A stretch of 53,685 nucleotides of DNA, from the NCBI GenBank assembly GCA_900539835.1, contig UQDR01000016.1, forward strand, positions 1 to 53,685. The letters are read 5' to 3'. The position numbers were made by a program, and so were the translations under genes. The DNA is from an uncultured Ruminococcus sp. GTDB taxonomy: Bacteria; Bacillota; Clostridia; Oscillospirales; Ruminococcaceae. The notes beneath the pieces are model-generated. The model had not been told where the DNA came from. It searched no databases and worked only from the letters and a program-made list of their open reading frames with translations. Below are positions 43,196-50,820 of this stretch, in pieces (position 1 is the first letter of the stretch; every line of letters begins with the position of its first letter).

Positions 43196-45055
43196 TTATT
43201 CAGCATCTGTAAATTCTGCGTCAATTACATCATCGCCGCCATTAGAATTTTGACCGGCAGAGCCTCCGCCCATATTATTAGGGTCAAAGCCTTGTGCACC
43301 TGCTGCCTGCTGTGCCTGAGCAGCCTGCTGATATACATTAGTTGCAATCTTCTGGAATGTTTCCTCGAGATCCTTATGCTTAGCCTTAATGTCTTCCAAA
43401 TCTGTTCCCTTAAGTGATTCCTTAAGTGCATCAATTTTAGCCTGACACTGGCTCTTTTCATCAGCGGAAACCTTGTCACCAAACTCGCCTAAAGCCTTTT
43501 CAGCCTGGAAAGCAAGCTGATCAGCATTATTTCTTGTATCTACTTCTTCTTTCTTTTTAGCGTCTTCTGCTGCAAAAGCTTCAGCTTCCTTAACAGCCTT
43601 ATCAATGTCATCCTTAGACATATTTGTTGAAGAAGTAATTGTAATATTCTGTTCCTTGCCTGTACCTAAATCCTTTGCAGAAACGTGAACGATACCGTTA
43701 GCGTCAATATCAAATGTTACTTCAATCTGAGGGATTCCTCTTGGAGCAGGAGCAATTCCGTCAAGACGGAACATACCGAGCTGTTTGTTGTCTTTAGCAA
43801 ATTCACGCTCACCCTGAAGAACATTAATATCTACTGCTGACTGATTGTCTGCTGCTGTTGAGAAAATCTGTGATTTCTTTGTAGGAATTGTAGTGTTTCT
43901 CTCAATAATCTTTGTGCAGACACCGCCCATTGTTTCAAGACCAAGTGAAAGCGGAGTTACGTCGAGAAGAAGCAATCCGTCCTTAACGTCGCCTCCGAGA
44001 ACACCGCCCTGATATGCAGCGCCCAATGCAACGCACTCGTCAGGGTTGATGCCCTTAAATGGATCTTTACCGATAAAGTTCTTTACAGCATCCTGAACAG
44101 CAGGAATTCTTGAAGAACCACCTACCATAAGAACCTTGTTCAATTCACTTGCTGAAAGACCACTATCTGAAAGAGCCTGACGAACAGGTCCCATTGTAGC
44201 TTCAACAAGGTCTGAAGTCATCTCATTGAACTTAGCCTGTGTAAGTGTAAGCTCAAGGTGCTTAGGACCGGTAGCGTCTGCTGTAATAAACGGAAGACTG
44301 ATTGTAGAGGATGGAGTTGATGAAAGCTCAATCTTTGTCTTTTCAGCAGCTTCTTTTAATCTCTGCATAGCCATTTTGTCATTAGAAAGGTCAACGCCCT
44401 CAGACTTCTTGAATTCTTCAATCATCCAGTTAATGATTCTCTGGTCAAAATCATCACCGCCGAGACGGTTATTACCTGCTGTAGCAAGAACTTCTGTTAC
44501 ACCATCGCCCATTTCAATGATTGAAACGTCGAATGTACCGCCGCCGAGGTCATAGACCATAACCTTCTGATCTTCTTCCTTATCAATACCATATGAAAGA
44601 GCGGCAGCTGTAGGCTCGTTTATAATTCTCTTAACGTTAAGACCTGCAATCTGACCTGCATCTTTTGTTGCCTGTCTTTGAGCGTCTGTGAAATATGCAG
44701 GAACTGTAATAACAGCCTCTGTTACTGTTTCACCGAGATAGCTTTCAGCGTCAGATTTAAGCTTCTGAAGAATCATAGCTGAGATTTCCTGCGGAGTATA
44801 ATCTTTTCCGCCCATTTTAGCCTTATAATCTGAGCCCATATGTCTTTTAATTGAAATTACTGTGTTATCAAAGTTTGTAACTGCCTGTCTTTTTGCAACC
44901 TGTCCCACAAGTCTGTCGCCGTTTTTAGAAACGCCTACTACTGACGGAGTTGTTCTTGCACCCTCACTGTTAGGGATTACTACAGCCTCTCCGCCTTCCA
45001 TAACTGCTACACACGAATTTGTTGTACCCAAGTCAATACCGATAATTTTGCTCAT
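43196..45055 (-). CDS. dnaK: Chaperone protein DnaK (Hsp70)
   Basis: DnaK is the ATP-dependent Hsp70 chaperone. Signatures are IIGIDLGTTNSCVAVMEGG, VYDLGGGTFDVSI, VLMVGGSSRIPAVQ and NEPTAAALSYG. The substrate-binding domain ends in a Gln/Ala/Gly-rich lid tail and DDVIDAEFTDAE. Length is 619 residues. The start is ATG 45055, preceded by AAGGAG. It is controlled through the hrcA promoter and CIRCE. Confidence 0.98.
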   Translation of the reverse strand: MSKIIGIDLGTTNSCVAVMEGGEAVVIPNSEGARTTPSVVGVSKNGDRLVGQVAKRQAVTNFDNTVISIKRHMGSDYKAKMGGKDYTPQEISAMILQKLKSDAESYLGETVTEAVITVPAYFTDAQRQATKDAGQIAGLNVKRIINEPTAAALSYGIDKEEDQKVMVYDLGGGTFDVSIIEMGDGVTEVLATAGNNRLGGDDFDQRIINWMIEEFKKSEGVDLSNDKMAMQRLKEAAEKTKIELSSTPSSTISLPFITADATGPKHLELTLTQAKFNEMTSDLVEATMGPVRQALSDSGLSASELNKVLMVGGSSRIPAVQDAVKNFIGKDPFKGINPDECVALGAAYQGGVLGGDVKDGLLLLDVTPLSLGLETMGGVCTKIIERNTTIPTKKSQIFSTAADNQSAVDINVLQGEREFAKDNKQLGMFRLDGIAPAPRGIPQIEVTFDIDANGIVHVSAKDLGTGKEQNITITSSTNMSKDDIDKAVKEAEAFAAEDAKKKEEVDTRNNADQLAFQAEKALGEFGDKVSADEKSQCQAKIDALKESLKGTDLEDIKAKHKDLEETFQKIATNVYQQAAQAQQAAGAQGFDPNNMGGGSAGQNSNGGDDVIDAEFTDAE

Positions 45056-45071
45056 AAGTCATTCTCCTTTT

Positions 45072-45186
45072 CAATTCAATTGACAGTAGACAATTGACAA
45101 TCATCTCTGTCTAATTATTCTCAATGTTTAATTTTGTGATTTTTATCATTGTGCATTATGCATTGTGTATTCATTGTGCATTGTTA
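45072..45186. repeat. Short-period intergenic repeats between grpE and dnaK
   Basis: The gap holds two simple patterns. Near 45076-45100, CAATTGACAGTAGACAATTG repeats a roughly 7-bp unit. At 45154-45184 a run of 7-mers follows (ATTGTGC, ATTATGC, ATTGTGT, ATTGTGC). No gene or terminator is visible. Confidence 0.55.
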
Positions 45187-45744
45187 TGGGTTCGCAACCA
45201 CCACCATTGCATATCTGATAACCTTATCACCGATTTTATAACCCTTTTGGAATGTTTGTGCAACCACATTTTCACCAAGCTCCGGGTCTTCGATCTGATT
45301 AACTGCATTTGCAATGTTCGGATCAAAGGTTTTCCCTGTAGGATCAATAATCTCAACATTCAGCTTTTTAAGCATTTCCTTAAACTGATTAAATATCATT
45401 TCAACTCCTGCTTTATAGCTTTCATCTGTGGTTTCTGTCTCTAATGCTCTTTCAAAGTTGTCAAACACAGGGAGAATCTCACTGATTACGTTAGCTGTAG
45501 CTGAAGAAGTAATTTCTAATCTTTCCTTTGCTGAACGTTTTCTGAAGTTATCATATTCCGCCATCAGTCTCAGGTATTTATCCTGTGATTCTTTAAGCTG
45601 TTCGTTTAACTTATCCTCTGTTGTTCTTTCTTCTGTTTTCTCTTCTGTTTTTGAACCATTTTTATTATCGGACTCTGATTCTTGAATTTCTTCTTTTTCC
45701 TCCTCAGGCTGTTCAATTGTGTCCTTTTCTTTTTCACTATCCAT
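45184..45744 (-). CDS. grpE: Nucleotide exchange factor GrpE
   Basis: GrpE releases ADP from DnaK. A long acidic, Glu/Lys-rich disordered N-terminus is followed by the coiled coil (LKESQDKYLRLMAEYDNF) and the conserved C-terminal ILPVFDNFERAL and GYKIGDKVIRYAMVVV. The start chosen is ATG 45744 (186 residues), where the acidic tail begins. Its ribosome binding site is weak, and an in-frame ATG near 45777 overlapping the hrcA end is an alternative. Confidence 0.95.
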   Translation of the reverse strand: MDSEKEKDTIEQPEEEKEEIQESESDNKNGSKTEEKTEERTTEDKLNEQLKESQDKYLRLMAEYDNFRKRSAKERLEITSSATANVISEILPVFDNFERALETETTDESYKAGVEMIFNQFKEMLKKLNVEIIDPTGKTFDPNIANAVNQIEDPELGENVVAQTFQKGYKIGDKVIRYAMVVVANP

Positions 45745-45763
45745 CCGTCTCTTCACGCCTTTC

Positions 45764-46780
45764 TTAATCTTCATCATCCATATCCCTTTCCGACAGCAAA
45801 TCGGTAATTCTCTGAGTAAAGTATTCCAAATAAGGAATAAACTTTGCATAATCAAGTCTCATAGGACCGATAAGACCAAGTGCACCGACATTTCTGCCGC
45901 CCTTTGAAAAAGGTGCTGTTATTATTGAAGAATTATGGATGACAAAGCTGTCTTGTTCGGGAGAAAACATAACCTGAAGTCCGCTGAATGTATCGTCTAT
46001 AAACTTCATTATCTCCCTTTTATTATCAAGGAAACTTATTATCTCATTCTGATTGAAGTCTTTGCAGGTAAGAAGATTTTTCTCACCCTTGACCATAACA
46101 TCCTGAGCAACAAGCTCCTTTGAAAGCTGTAATATTTCCGAAACCAACGGCGAAAGCGACATCATATATGTTCCTAAAGCCGTTTTTATATTATCAAAGA
46201 GATCTTCGGAAACATCCTCAAGCGCAACGCCCTGAAGATTAGTCTGCATAAAATTATCAAAAAACTCAAGCTGTTCATTAGTCAAATCAAACTCAAGTCT
46301 GCAAACCTTATTTTTTATCGTACCGTTTGATGTTATCATTAAAATAACATACATACGTTTTCCTGTAGGAATAACCTCAACTTTCGATATAAGTGAAAAC
46401 TTTGGTGAGGAATTTGCAACAACAGTTGCACACTGAGTAAGCTCAGCCAGCGCCATAGAAGCAGATTGTACAAGCTCCTCCTCTGTTACGGCAGTTGCGG
46501 GTATCATTGAATCAAGATATTTTTTCTCTTCGTCAGACAGCTGATTATGCTCCATAAGCGAATCAACATAAAGACGATAGCCGTTATATGTGGGTACTCT
46601 TCCTGCTGAAGTATGAGGCTGTTCAAGATAGCCCTGTTTTTCCAATTCCGCCATTTCATTTCTGATAGTTGCCGATGAGGCTTTTACATGCTTCATTACT
46701 GTTTTTGAGCCCACCGGTTCACCTGTTACGATATACTCATCAACGACGGCAAAAAGTATTTTCATTTTTCGGCTATCCAT
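45764..46780 (-). CDS. hrcA: Heat-inducible transcription repressor HrcA
   Basis: HrcA binds CIRCE and represses the class I heat-shock genes. The N-terminal winged helix (ILFAVVDEYIVTGEPVGSKT, SSATIRNEMAELEKQGYLEQ, HTSAGRVPTYNGYRLYV) is typical, followed by the IDD and GAF-like core with GALGLIGPMRLDYAKFIP. Length is 338 residues. The start is ATG 46780, preceded by AGGTGAG. It lies first in its operon, immediately after two overlapping CIRCE-type operators. Confidence 0.97.
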   Translation of the reverse strand: MDSRKMKILFAVVDEYIVTGEPVGSKTVMKHVKASSATIRNEMAELEKQGYLEQPHTSAGRVPTYNGYRLYVDSLMEHNQLSDEEKKYLDSMIPATAVTEEELVQSASMALAELTQCATVVANSSPKFSLISKVEVIPTGKRMYVILMITSNGTIKNKVCRLEFDLTNEQLEFFDNFMQTNLQGVALEDVSEDLFDNIKTALGTYMMSLSPLVSEILQLSKELVAQDVMVKGEKNLLTCKDFNQNEIISFLDNKREIMKFIDDTFSGLQVMFSPEQDSFVIHNSSIITAPFSKGGRNVGALGLIGPMRLDYAKFIPYLEYFTQRITDLLSERDMDDED

Positions 46781-46798
46781 TTTCTCACCTGCCTGTAT

Positions 46799-46825
46799 TT
46801 AGCACTTACACTTTTGGAGTGTTAG
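46799..46825. promoter_or_regulatory. Second, degenerate CIRCE-like operator
   Basis: TTAGCACTT (46799-46807), a 9-nt spacer, then GAGTGTTAG (46817-46825). Arms match the CIRCE consensus at 8/9 and 7/9 bases with the correct spacing. Its last four bases are shared with the perfect CIRCE. Confidence 0.6.
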
Positions 46826-46848
46826 CACTCACTGTTCTCGAGTGCTAA
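46822..46848. promoter_or_regulatory. CIRCE operator (HrcA binding site)
   Basis: TTAGCACTC (46822-46830), a 9-nt spacer and GAGTGCTAA (46840-46848) match the CIRCE consensus perfectly. It is 42 bp upstream of hrcA. Confidence 0.97.
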
Positions 46849-46881
46849 TTATAGTTTAAACCTTTTTTGCAGAATTGTCAA
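46848..46881 (-). promoter_or_regulatory. Promoter region of the hrcA operon
   Basis: On the minus strand TTGACA (46876-46881) lies upstream of TATAAT (46848-46853), which abuts CIRCE. Their spacing is 22 nt, too long; TAAACT at 17 nt is an alternative -10. The exact pair is unclear. From 46882 to about 47230 I see no gene, only AT-rich sequence. Confidence 0.45.
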
Positions 46882-47273
46882 GAGGTTTTTTATATTTTTT
46901 TCACTAAATTTTAAAAATATTTTGCCCTCTTTTTTGTATAAAGATACACTATTTATTTTTAATGATTTTATTTAATTTCTTAATACTAAGCCCGGTTTTA
47001 GTTTTTTAGAGTTAATTAAATTTATTTAACCAATTAACTGTTGCGAAATATTTAGCTGTGTATTTATAGTACCTTTTGCACAAATAAGTTACAGATTGAT
47101 TACAAACATTACAATAAAAATACGAAATTATCTTGAAAGTGTATTAAAAGCAAGGGAAATATGATAAAATGGTAACAACAGATAAGAGCTAAAAACTAAA
47201 ATCAATAGAAACTTATGAAGTATCGAAAGGATGATTTATTATTTTATTCAAAAAAACAATTGCAGCAGTATTA

Positions 47274-48275
47274 GTGTGTGCTGCCATTATAACCAATTCA
47301 TCAGGTTATCTTCCAACTGCACAAATGAATGAGCAAAAAGAGTCATTTTTCATAACTGCTGAAGCTTCAAGCAAATCAATTACCAAACCTCAGGTATCTG
47401 TGAGAAATGCTTTTGCAGATAAAATTGAACTTACAGTCAAAAATCTGTCAAAATATAAAACAAGCACAACCTTTAATGTTTATGTAAATAACAAGGCTGT
47501 AATGAAAAATGTTAAATACTCATATATAAAAAACAACTCAGGTTTTATCAGCATTTACAAAAGCGACAAGATTAATCTCAAGGCTAATACTACTTATAAT
47601 ATAAAGATCACAGCAACATATAACAAAAAGAATTCAAGTTATTCTAACACGGTTAAGACTAAAACTGCGAAGGCATCTTATTACTGCGTAAAATCAGGTG
47701 CACCTATATATACGTTGAAAAACTCAAAAATGGTTAAAACCTCAAAGGCTTCTTCTCTTATAAACGTTAAAGGTTCTTTTTCGACGGACAAGGGAGCAGC
47801 TGTTGCAGGAAAGAATTCAGATAGCTATAAAGGTACATTTGTAAAAATATCAGAAGGTACATACAAAGGAAAATACGTTAAATTCAGTGACGGGAAAGTA
47901 AACAGAATAACCGAAGATGAATATAAGAGACGTGTTGTATCATCATATGCTGCAAGTATGAACGGCGGACGTTATGTATATGGCGGATCGAGCTATAAGG
48001 CTACGGATTGTTCAGGGCTAACTATGCTTTCATATAAGAAGATCGGCGTCAATCTGCCTCACAGCTCCGGCGGTCAGGCAAAGGTCGGCAAGGCTGTTAG
48101 CAAGAACAGCATGAAAGCCGGTGATATACTTATACTTAACGGCGGCGGACATGTGGCAATGTATATCGGCGACAACAAGATTGTACACGCTATGAATTCC
48201 TATGACGGCATAAAGGTTCAAAATGTTTCAAACCTAAAATATTATACTGTAAACAGTGTAAGAAGAATAATATAG
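47274..48275 (+). CDS. Secreted NlpC/P60 (C40) peptidoglycan hydrolase
   Basis: A fibronectin-like/unknown N-terminal region and a linker precede a C-terminal NlpC/P60 domain, a cysteine peptidase that cuts cell-wall peptides. The catalytic Cys is in KATDCSGLTML, the His in NGGGHVAMYIG, and the third residue region is KIVHAMNSYDG. Mature lengths are usual (about 330 residues). The start is problematic. GTG 47274 has no ribosome binding site and cuts the signal peptide in half. The in-frame sequence upstream encodes ILFKKTIAAVLVCAAIITN, a good signal peptide. It begins at ATT 47238/47241, 6-9 nt after GAAAGGA. No ATG, GTG or TTG exists in that stretch. Confidence 0.9.
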   Translation: MCAAIITNSSGYLPTAQMNEQKESFFITAEASSKSITKPQVSVRNAFADKIELTVKNLSKYKTSTTFNVYVNNKAVMKNVKYSYIKNNSGFISIYKSDKINLKANTTYNIKITATYNKKNSSYSNTVKTKTAKASYYCVKSGAPIYTLKNSKMVKTSKASSLINVKGSFSTDKGAAVAGKNSDSYKGTFVKISEGTYKGKYVKFSDGKVNRITEDEYKRRVVSSYAASMNGGRYVYGGSSYKATDCSGLTMLSYKKIGVNLPHSSGGQAKVGKAVSKNSMKAGDILILNGGGHVAMYIGDNKIVHAMNSYDGIKVQNVSNLKYYTVNSVRRII

Positions 48276-48372
48276 TCTTTAAAAGCACCGCAATTTATCA
48301 ATATCATTTCTATTGCAGAATTAGAATTTCTTTATTTTAAAAGGAAATACTAAAACAAAAGGAGATGATAGA

Positions 48373-48522
48373 ATGGCAAAAGATTCTCAGCTTGACCCAA
48401 AAGAGGTCAGGAAGATGAAAGCAAAAGGCGGTCCTACAATGGCAGAAAGTGCTTTAGACGGTGAAGGACGAAATAATAAAAAGCAATCGGGTAACCGACA
48501 TAAATGCGGCAGCGACAGATAA
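48373..48522 (+). CDS. Small hypothetical protein (49 residues)
   Basis: A strong AAGGAG lies 9 nt before ATG 48373. The product begins MAKDSQLDPKEVRKMKAKGG and ends NRHKCGSDR. It is hydrophilic, Lys/Gly-rich and probably disordered, with one Cys. I recognise no family. A strong terminator follows 8 bp after the stop, which supports it as a real unit. Confidence 0.6.
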   Translation: MAKDSQLDPKEVRKMKAKGGPTMAESALDGEGRNNKKQSGNRHKCGSDR

Positions 48523-48530
48523 ATAAAAAC

Positions 48531-48557
48531 AGGAGTGCATATCAAATATGCACTCCT
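48531..48557. terminator. Bidirectional terminator
   Basis: AGGAGTGCATAT and ATATGCACTCCT form a 12-bp perfect stem with a 3-nt loop, followed by TTAATT. It serves converging genes ending at 48522 and 48587. Confidence 0.8.
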
Positions 48558-48586
48558 TAATTAATATACGGACACTATAAATTGAT

Positions 48587-48826
48587 TTACTGCCATTCAG
48601 AAAGTATAGATTTATCAGCGGCAACCTTATTAATAATTTCATCAGCAGAGTGTACATTGTCAAAGGTTCCATTTGAAATTTCATTTATTACTGCCTGCAG
48701 CAGCTTTTCATAATAGGCTTCTGCTGTTATTTCCGTAGTTGTCTGATGAAAATGGTTCTGGCTTTCAGCGGAAGCAATGCTTGCATATCTTTCCTTTACC
48801 TGTTGAATAAGTTCATCACGTTTCAT
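48587..48826 (-). CDS. Hypothetical small helical protein (79 residues)
   Basis: The protein starts MKRDELIQQVKERYASIASA and contains AEAYYEKLLQAVINEISNGTFD. It looks like a short helical domain of unknown role. The start is ATG 48826 with AGGAG 7 nt upstream. No partner gene is evident. From 48827 to 48990 I see nothing further. Confidence 0.6.
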   Translation of the reverse strand: MKRDELIQQVKERYASIASAESQNHFHQTTTEITAEAYYEKLLQAVINEISNGTFDNVHSADEIINKVAADKSILSEWQ

Positions 48827-48990
48827 TTTTATACTCCTAACTACAACTTAATTATTAAACCTATATTTATATGTTTTCCATAAAGGTCGGATATATACTT
48901 TCCGTCTTGGTTCAAATAATCAGGAGCATTCTACAGAAACAATAAATTTTAACTTTCTCTTATGACCCGGCTAACCATTTTTTTATTATT

Positions 48991-49033
48991 CAGTTTTGAA
49001 CGGGTTGAGGTCGCCCAGATTGCAGTTATTATC
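48991..49033 (-). pseudogene. Rhs core scrap
   Basis: Read on the minus strand, DNNCNLGDLNPFKTE then stop. It matches the NCNLGELNPFRYR stretch that opens the orphan Rhs tip at 52921, with 26 of 31 DNA bases equal over the core. The frame stops after NPF, so only the junction of an Rhs module remains. It marks the distal end of the Rhs-derived island. Confidence 0.55.
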
Positions 49034-49036
49034 TAA

Positions 49037-49471
49037 TTAACAAAAACCTCTGTCTTGCACAACCCATTTATCATTGTCGCTTTCACGTGCAAGCGTCCAA
49101 TTATAATTAGTATAGGTTTTGCTGCTTTCCAAACCACCCTCATCTTTACTATCATAATAGAACTCAGATTTTATCACTATAATTTGCTTATATTTCTTAT
49201 CCACTCCATCAGAGGCAAATTCATTATATGTATCATCATACGAAAGCTTAAGCAATTTACTTCTACTACCAAAGTTTTTTCTGAAATCCTTTTTAATTGC
49301 ACTCACAGCATCTAAAATATCAACTTCGCTGTAAACACTGGATTCATTAATATTTAGTTTTACATTAGACACATTTTTATAATATTCTGATACAAACCAA
49401 AAACCCAAACACAAAGCGATAATAATTACCACAACTGTTATGATTATTCTTTTTGATATTGATTTTTTCAA
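49037..49471 (-). CDS. Single-TM extracytoplasmic protein, possible immunity protein (DUF4829-like)
   Basis: The 144-residue protein has one N-terminal membrane helix (about 8-28, IIITVVVIIIALCLGFWFV). An outside domain follows with DAVSAIKKDFRKNFGSRSKL, LSYDDTYNEFA and a C-terminal YNWTLARESDNDKWVVQDRGFC. The pattern resembles the DUF4829 group of Clostridia, though I am not certain. The start is TTG 49471 with AGGAGG 7 nt upstream. Its place beside Rhs scraps suggests an immunity or accessory role. No toxin gene remains next to it. Confidence 0.6.
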   Translation of the reverse strand: MKKSISKRIIITVVVIIIALCLGFWFVSEYYKNVSNVKLNINESSVYSEVDILDAVSAIKKDFRKNFGSRSKLLKLSYDDTYNEFASDGVDKKYKQIIVIKSEFYYDSKDEGGLESSKTYTNYNWTLARESDNDKWVVQDRGFC

Positions 49472-49540
49472 AATTAATCCTCCTATTTTATATCATAGAA
49501 CATTAACCACAATATATGAACGAAACTGTTCGCCCCTCTT

Positions 49541-49573
49541 TCCTCCTCAGAAAGTGTTACTTTCTAAGGAGGA
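49541..49573. repeat. Inverted repeat after the 167-residue membrane protein gene
   Basis: TCCTCCT.AGAAAG and CTTTCT.AGGAGGA form a 13-bp stem with one mismatch and a 5-nt loop. No T run follows on the minus strand, so a terminator function is doubtful. Confidence 0.55.
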
Positions 49574-49586
49574 ATAACAAGATCAA

Positions 49587-50090
49587 CTATTTCGATACTT
49601 TATGAAATTCATATTTTTTATTCGATAGAACTATTGATTCAATCCTTGAGGCATACTCAGGATAATTTTTAGTCCAATATTCAATCATTTCATCAGTGAA
49701 AAAAGCCTCAAGAGAAAATGTAAAAGTATCTGAATTTTCCATTTTGTACTTACCATATAAAGCATACACTTCATTATCACGATCATATAAATTAAATTGT
49801 TTTGCATGCCCTGGTCCAAAGTCTAATTCAAATTCTTTATCTAAATCATTAAATTTAGCTGTTACCAATTCATCTTCGATTTGTTTAAAAATTAAACCAC
49901 CTGAAACAGTACCAGAACGATATGTAATTGTTAAACCTAATTCATCACAAACCCATGTATCTCCGACCTGATTATATTTAAAGAAAAAGTTTTCAGCTTC
50001 ATATAATGACTCAATAAAAAATCCAGCTACTACTAATAATACAGCAACACAAATAATTATTTTTGTTTTCTTTTTAATTGGTTTTCTCAT
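49587..50090 (-). CDS. Single-TM protein of unknown function in the Rhs island
   Basis: The 167-residue protein has basic MRKPIKKKTK, one membrane helix (about 11-31) and an outside domain rich in beta strands (GDTWVCDELGLTITYRSGTV, FTFSLEAFFTDEMIEYW). I recognise no family. The start is ATG 50090, preceded by AGGGGTG. Like its downstream neighbour it is anchored and faces outward, which would suit protection against an extracytoplasmic toxin; that is inference from position. Confidence 0.6.
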   Translation of the reverse strand: MRKPIKKKTKIIICVAVLLVVAGFFIESLYEAENFFFKYNQVGDTWVCDELGLTITYRSGTVSGGLIFKQIEDELVTAKFNDLDKEFELDFGPGHAKQFNLYDRDNEVYALYGKYKMENSDTFTFSLEAFFTDEMIEYWTKNYPEYASRIESIVLSNKKYEFHKVSK

Positions 50091-50133
50091 AGAAATCACC
50101 CCTAAAATGTGTAACCAACTATCAATTTCTTTT

Positions 50134-50205
50134 TTAGCATAATGATGACAACATGATCACAGAAATTAGTGCAATAATTAGAATTAATACGTTCCTCTTA
50201 ACCAT
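50134..50205 (-). CDS. Tiny hydrophobic peptide (23 residues)
   Basis: AAAGGAG lies 8 nt before ATG 50205. The peptide is MVKRNVLILIIALISVIMLS plus SLC, that is one membrane helix. It follows the palindromic element A directly. It could be a small membrane toxin, a signal-peptide remnant of a lost immunity protein, or chance. No antisense RNA promoter was identified. The rest of 50091-50344 holds only the palindrome. Confidence 0.35.
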   Translation of the reverse strand: MVKRNVLILIIALISVIMLSSLC

Positions 50206-50226
50206 AATTTATGCTCCTTTATGAGT

Positions 50227-50268
50227 TACAGTGTAACAATACCTCTGTTCGAGGTATTGTTACCTGTA
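50227..50268. repeat. 42-bp palindromic element, copy A
   Basis: TACAG, a single extra T, GTAACAATACCTC, loop TGTTC, GAGGTATTGTTAC, CTGTA: an 18-bp stem with one bulge. It lies about 75 bp downstream of the immunity-like gene ending at 50345. Copy B at 51487 differs at one base. Confidence 0.85.
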
Positions 50269-50344
50269 CCCTAATCATAGTTAATCACGATATCAGAATG
50301 TGTTAAGTCCAATGTGTTCTTTGCATTAACATTGATAAAATAAA

Positions 50345-50815
50345 TTAATTTTGATAAGTATAGATATAGTAAATACTGAGTAAATTATTTGCTTCATCTC
50401 GTGGAGATTTTGTTAAAGAATTTTGTGCATCTATTAACTTTTTGAAAAGCATGTTTTCATTTAAATATTTTTTATTAGCTAAGAAAAAAGTACTCTTATT
50501 ATATGATAATGGTGATTCCAAATATTTATTTAGAACATCAAATCCCAGAAAGTTTAAGTTGTTAAGTTGTTCAATAGGTTTGTTATCAAATATAAGTAAT
50601 TCAACACTATTACTATTTTTATTTAATTTATTCACTAAATCCAATCTACTATTTAAAATTTCAATTTCCCCATTATACTCTAAATTATAGTTACAAAAAT
50701 TACAATATAACTCATAATCTAATTTATAATTCTCAGTTAAACAAAAGAGACTTAGGTTCACATCTCGATCAGGTCCTCTATATTTACCCTTAATTTCACA
50801 TATATCTATAAACAC
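50345..50815 (-). CDS. Putative immunity protein of the second Rhs cassette
   Basis: The roughly 156-residue product is soluble, Asn/Leu-rich and very AT-biased: MFIDICEIKGKYRGPDRDVN at the start, SVELLIFDNKPIEQLNNL in the middle. I recognise no family. The start chosen is GTG 50815 with GAGG 7 nt upstream; GTG 50824 would overlap the toxin stop. It lies right behind the toxin-like tip, the usual toxin-immunity order, so immunity is inferred from position. Palindrome A follows. Confidence 0.6.
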   Translation of the reverse strand: MFIDICEIKGKYRGPDRDVNLSLFCLTENYKLDYELYCNFCNYNLEYNGEIEILNSRLDLVNKLNKNSNSVELLIFDNKPIEQLNNLNFLGFDVLNKYLESPLSYNKSTFFLANKKYLNENMLFKKLIDAQNSLTKSPRDEANNLLSIYYIYTYQN

Positions 50816-50820
50816 ATTCT

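Noticed and set aside
43225..44555. Long frames overlapping dnaK on either strand
   Set aside because: They follow the codon pattern of dnaK, have no ribosome binding sites and match no family.
46882..47237. c-di-AMP (ydaO-type) riboswitch before the NlpC/P60 gene
   Set aside because: Such hydrolase genes often have one, but none of the conserved GC-rich riboswitch blocks can be found in this AT-rich leader.
49541..49573. Rho-independent terminator
   Set aside because: The stem is good but purines, not T residues, follow on the relevant strand.
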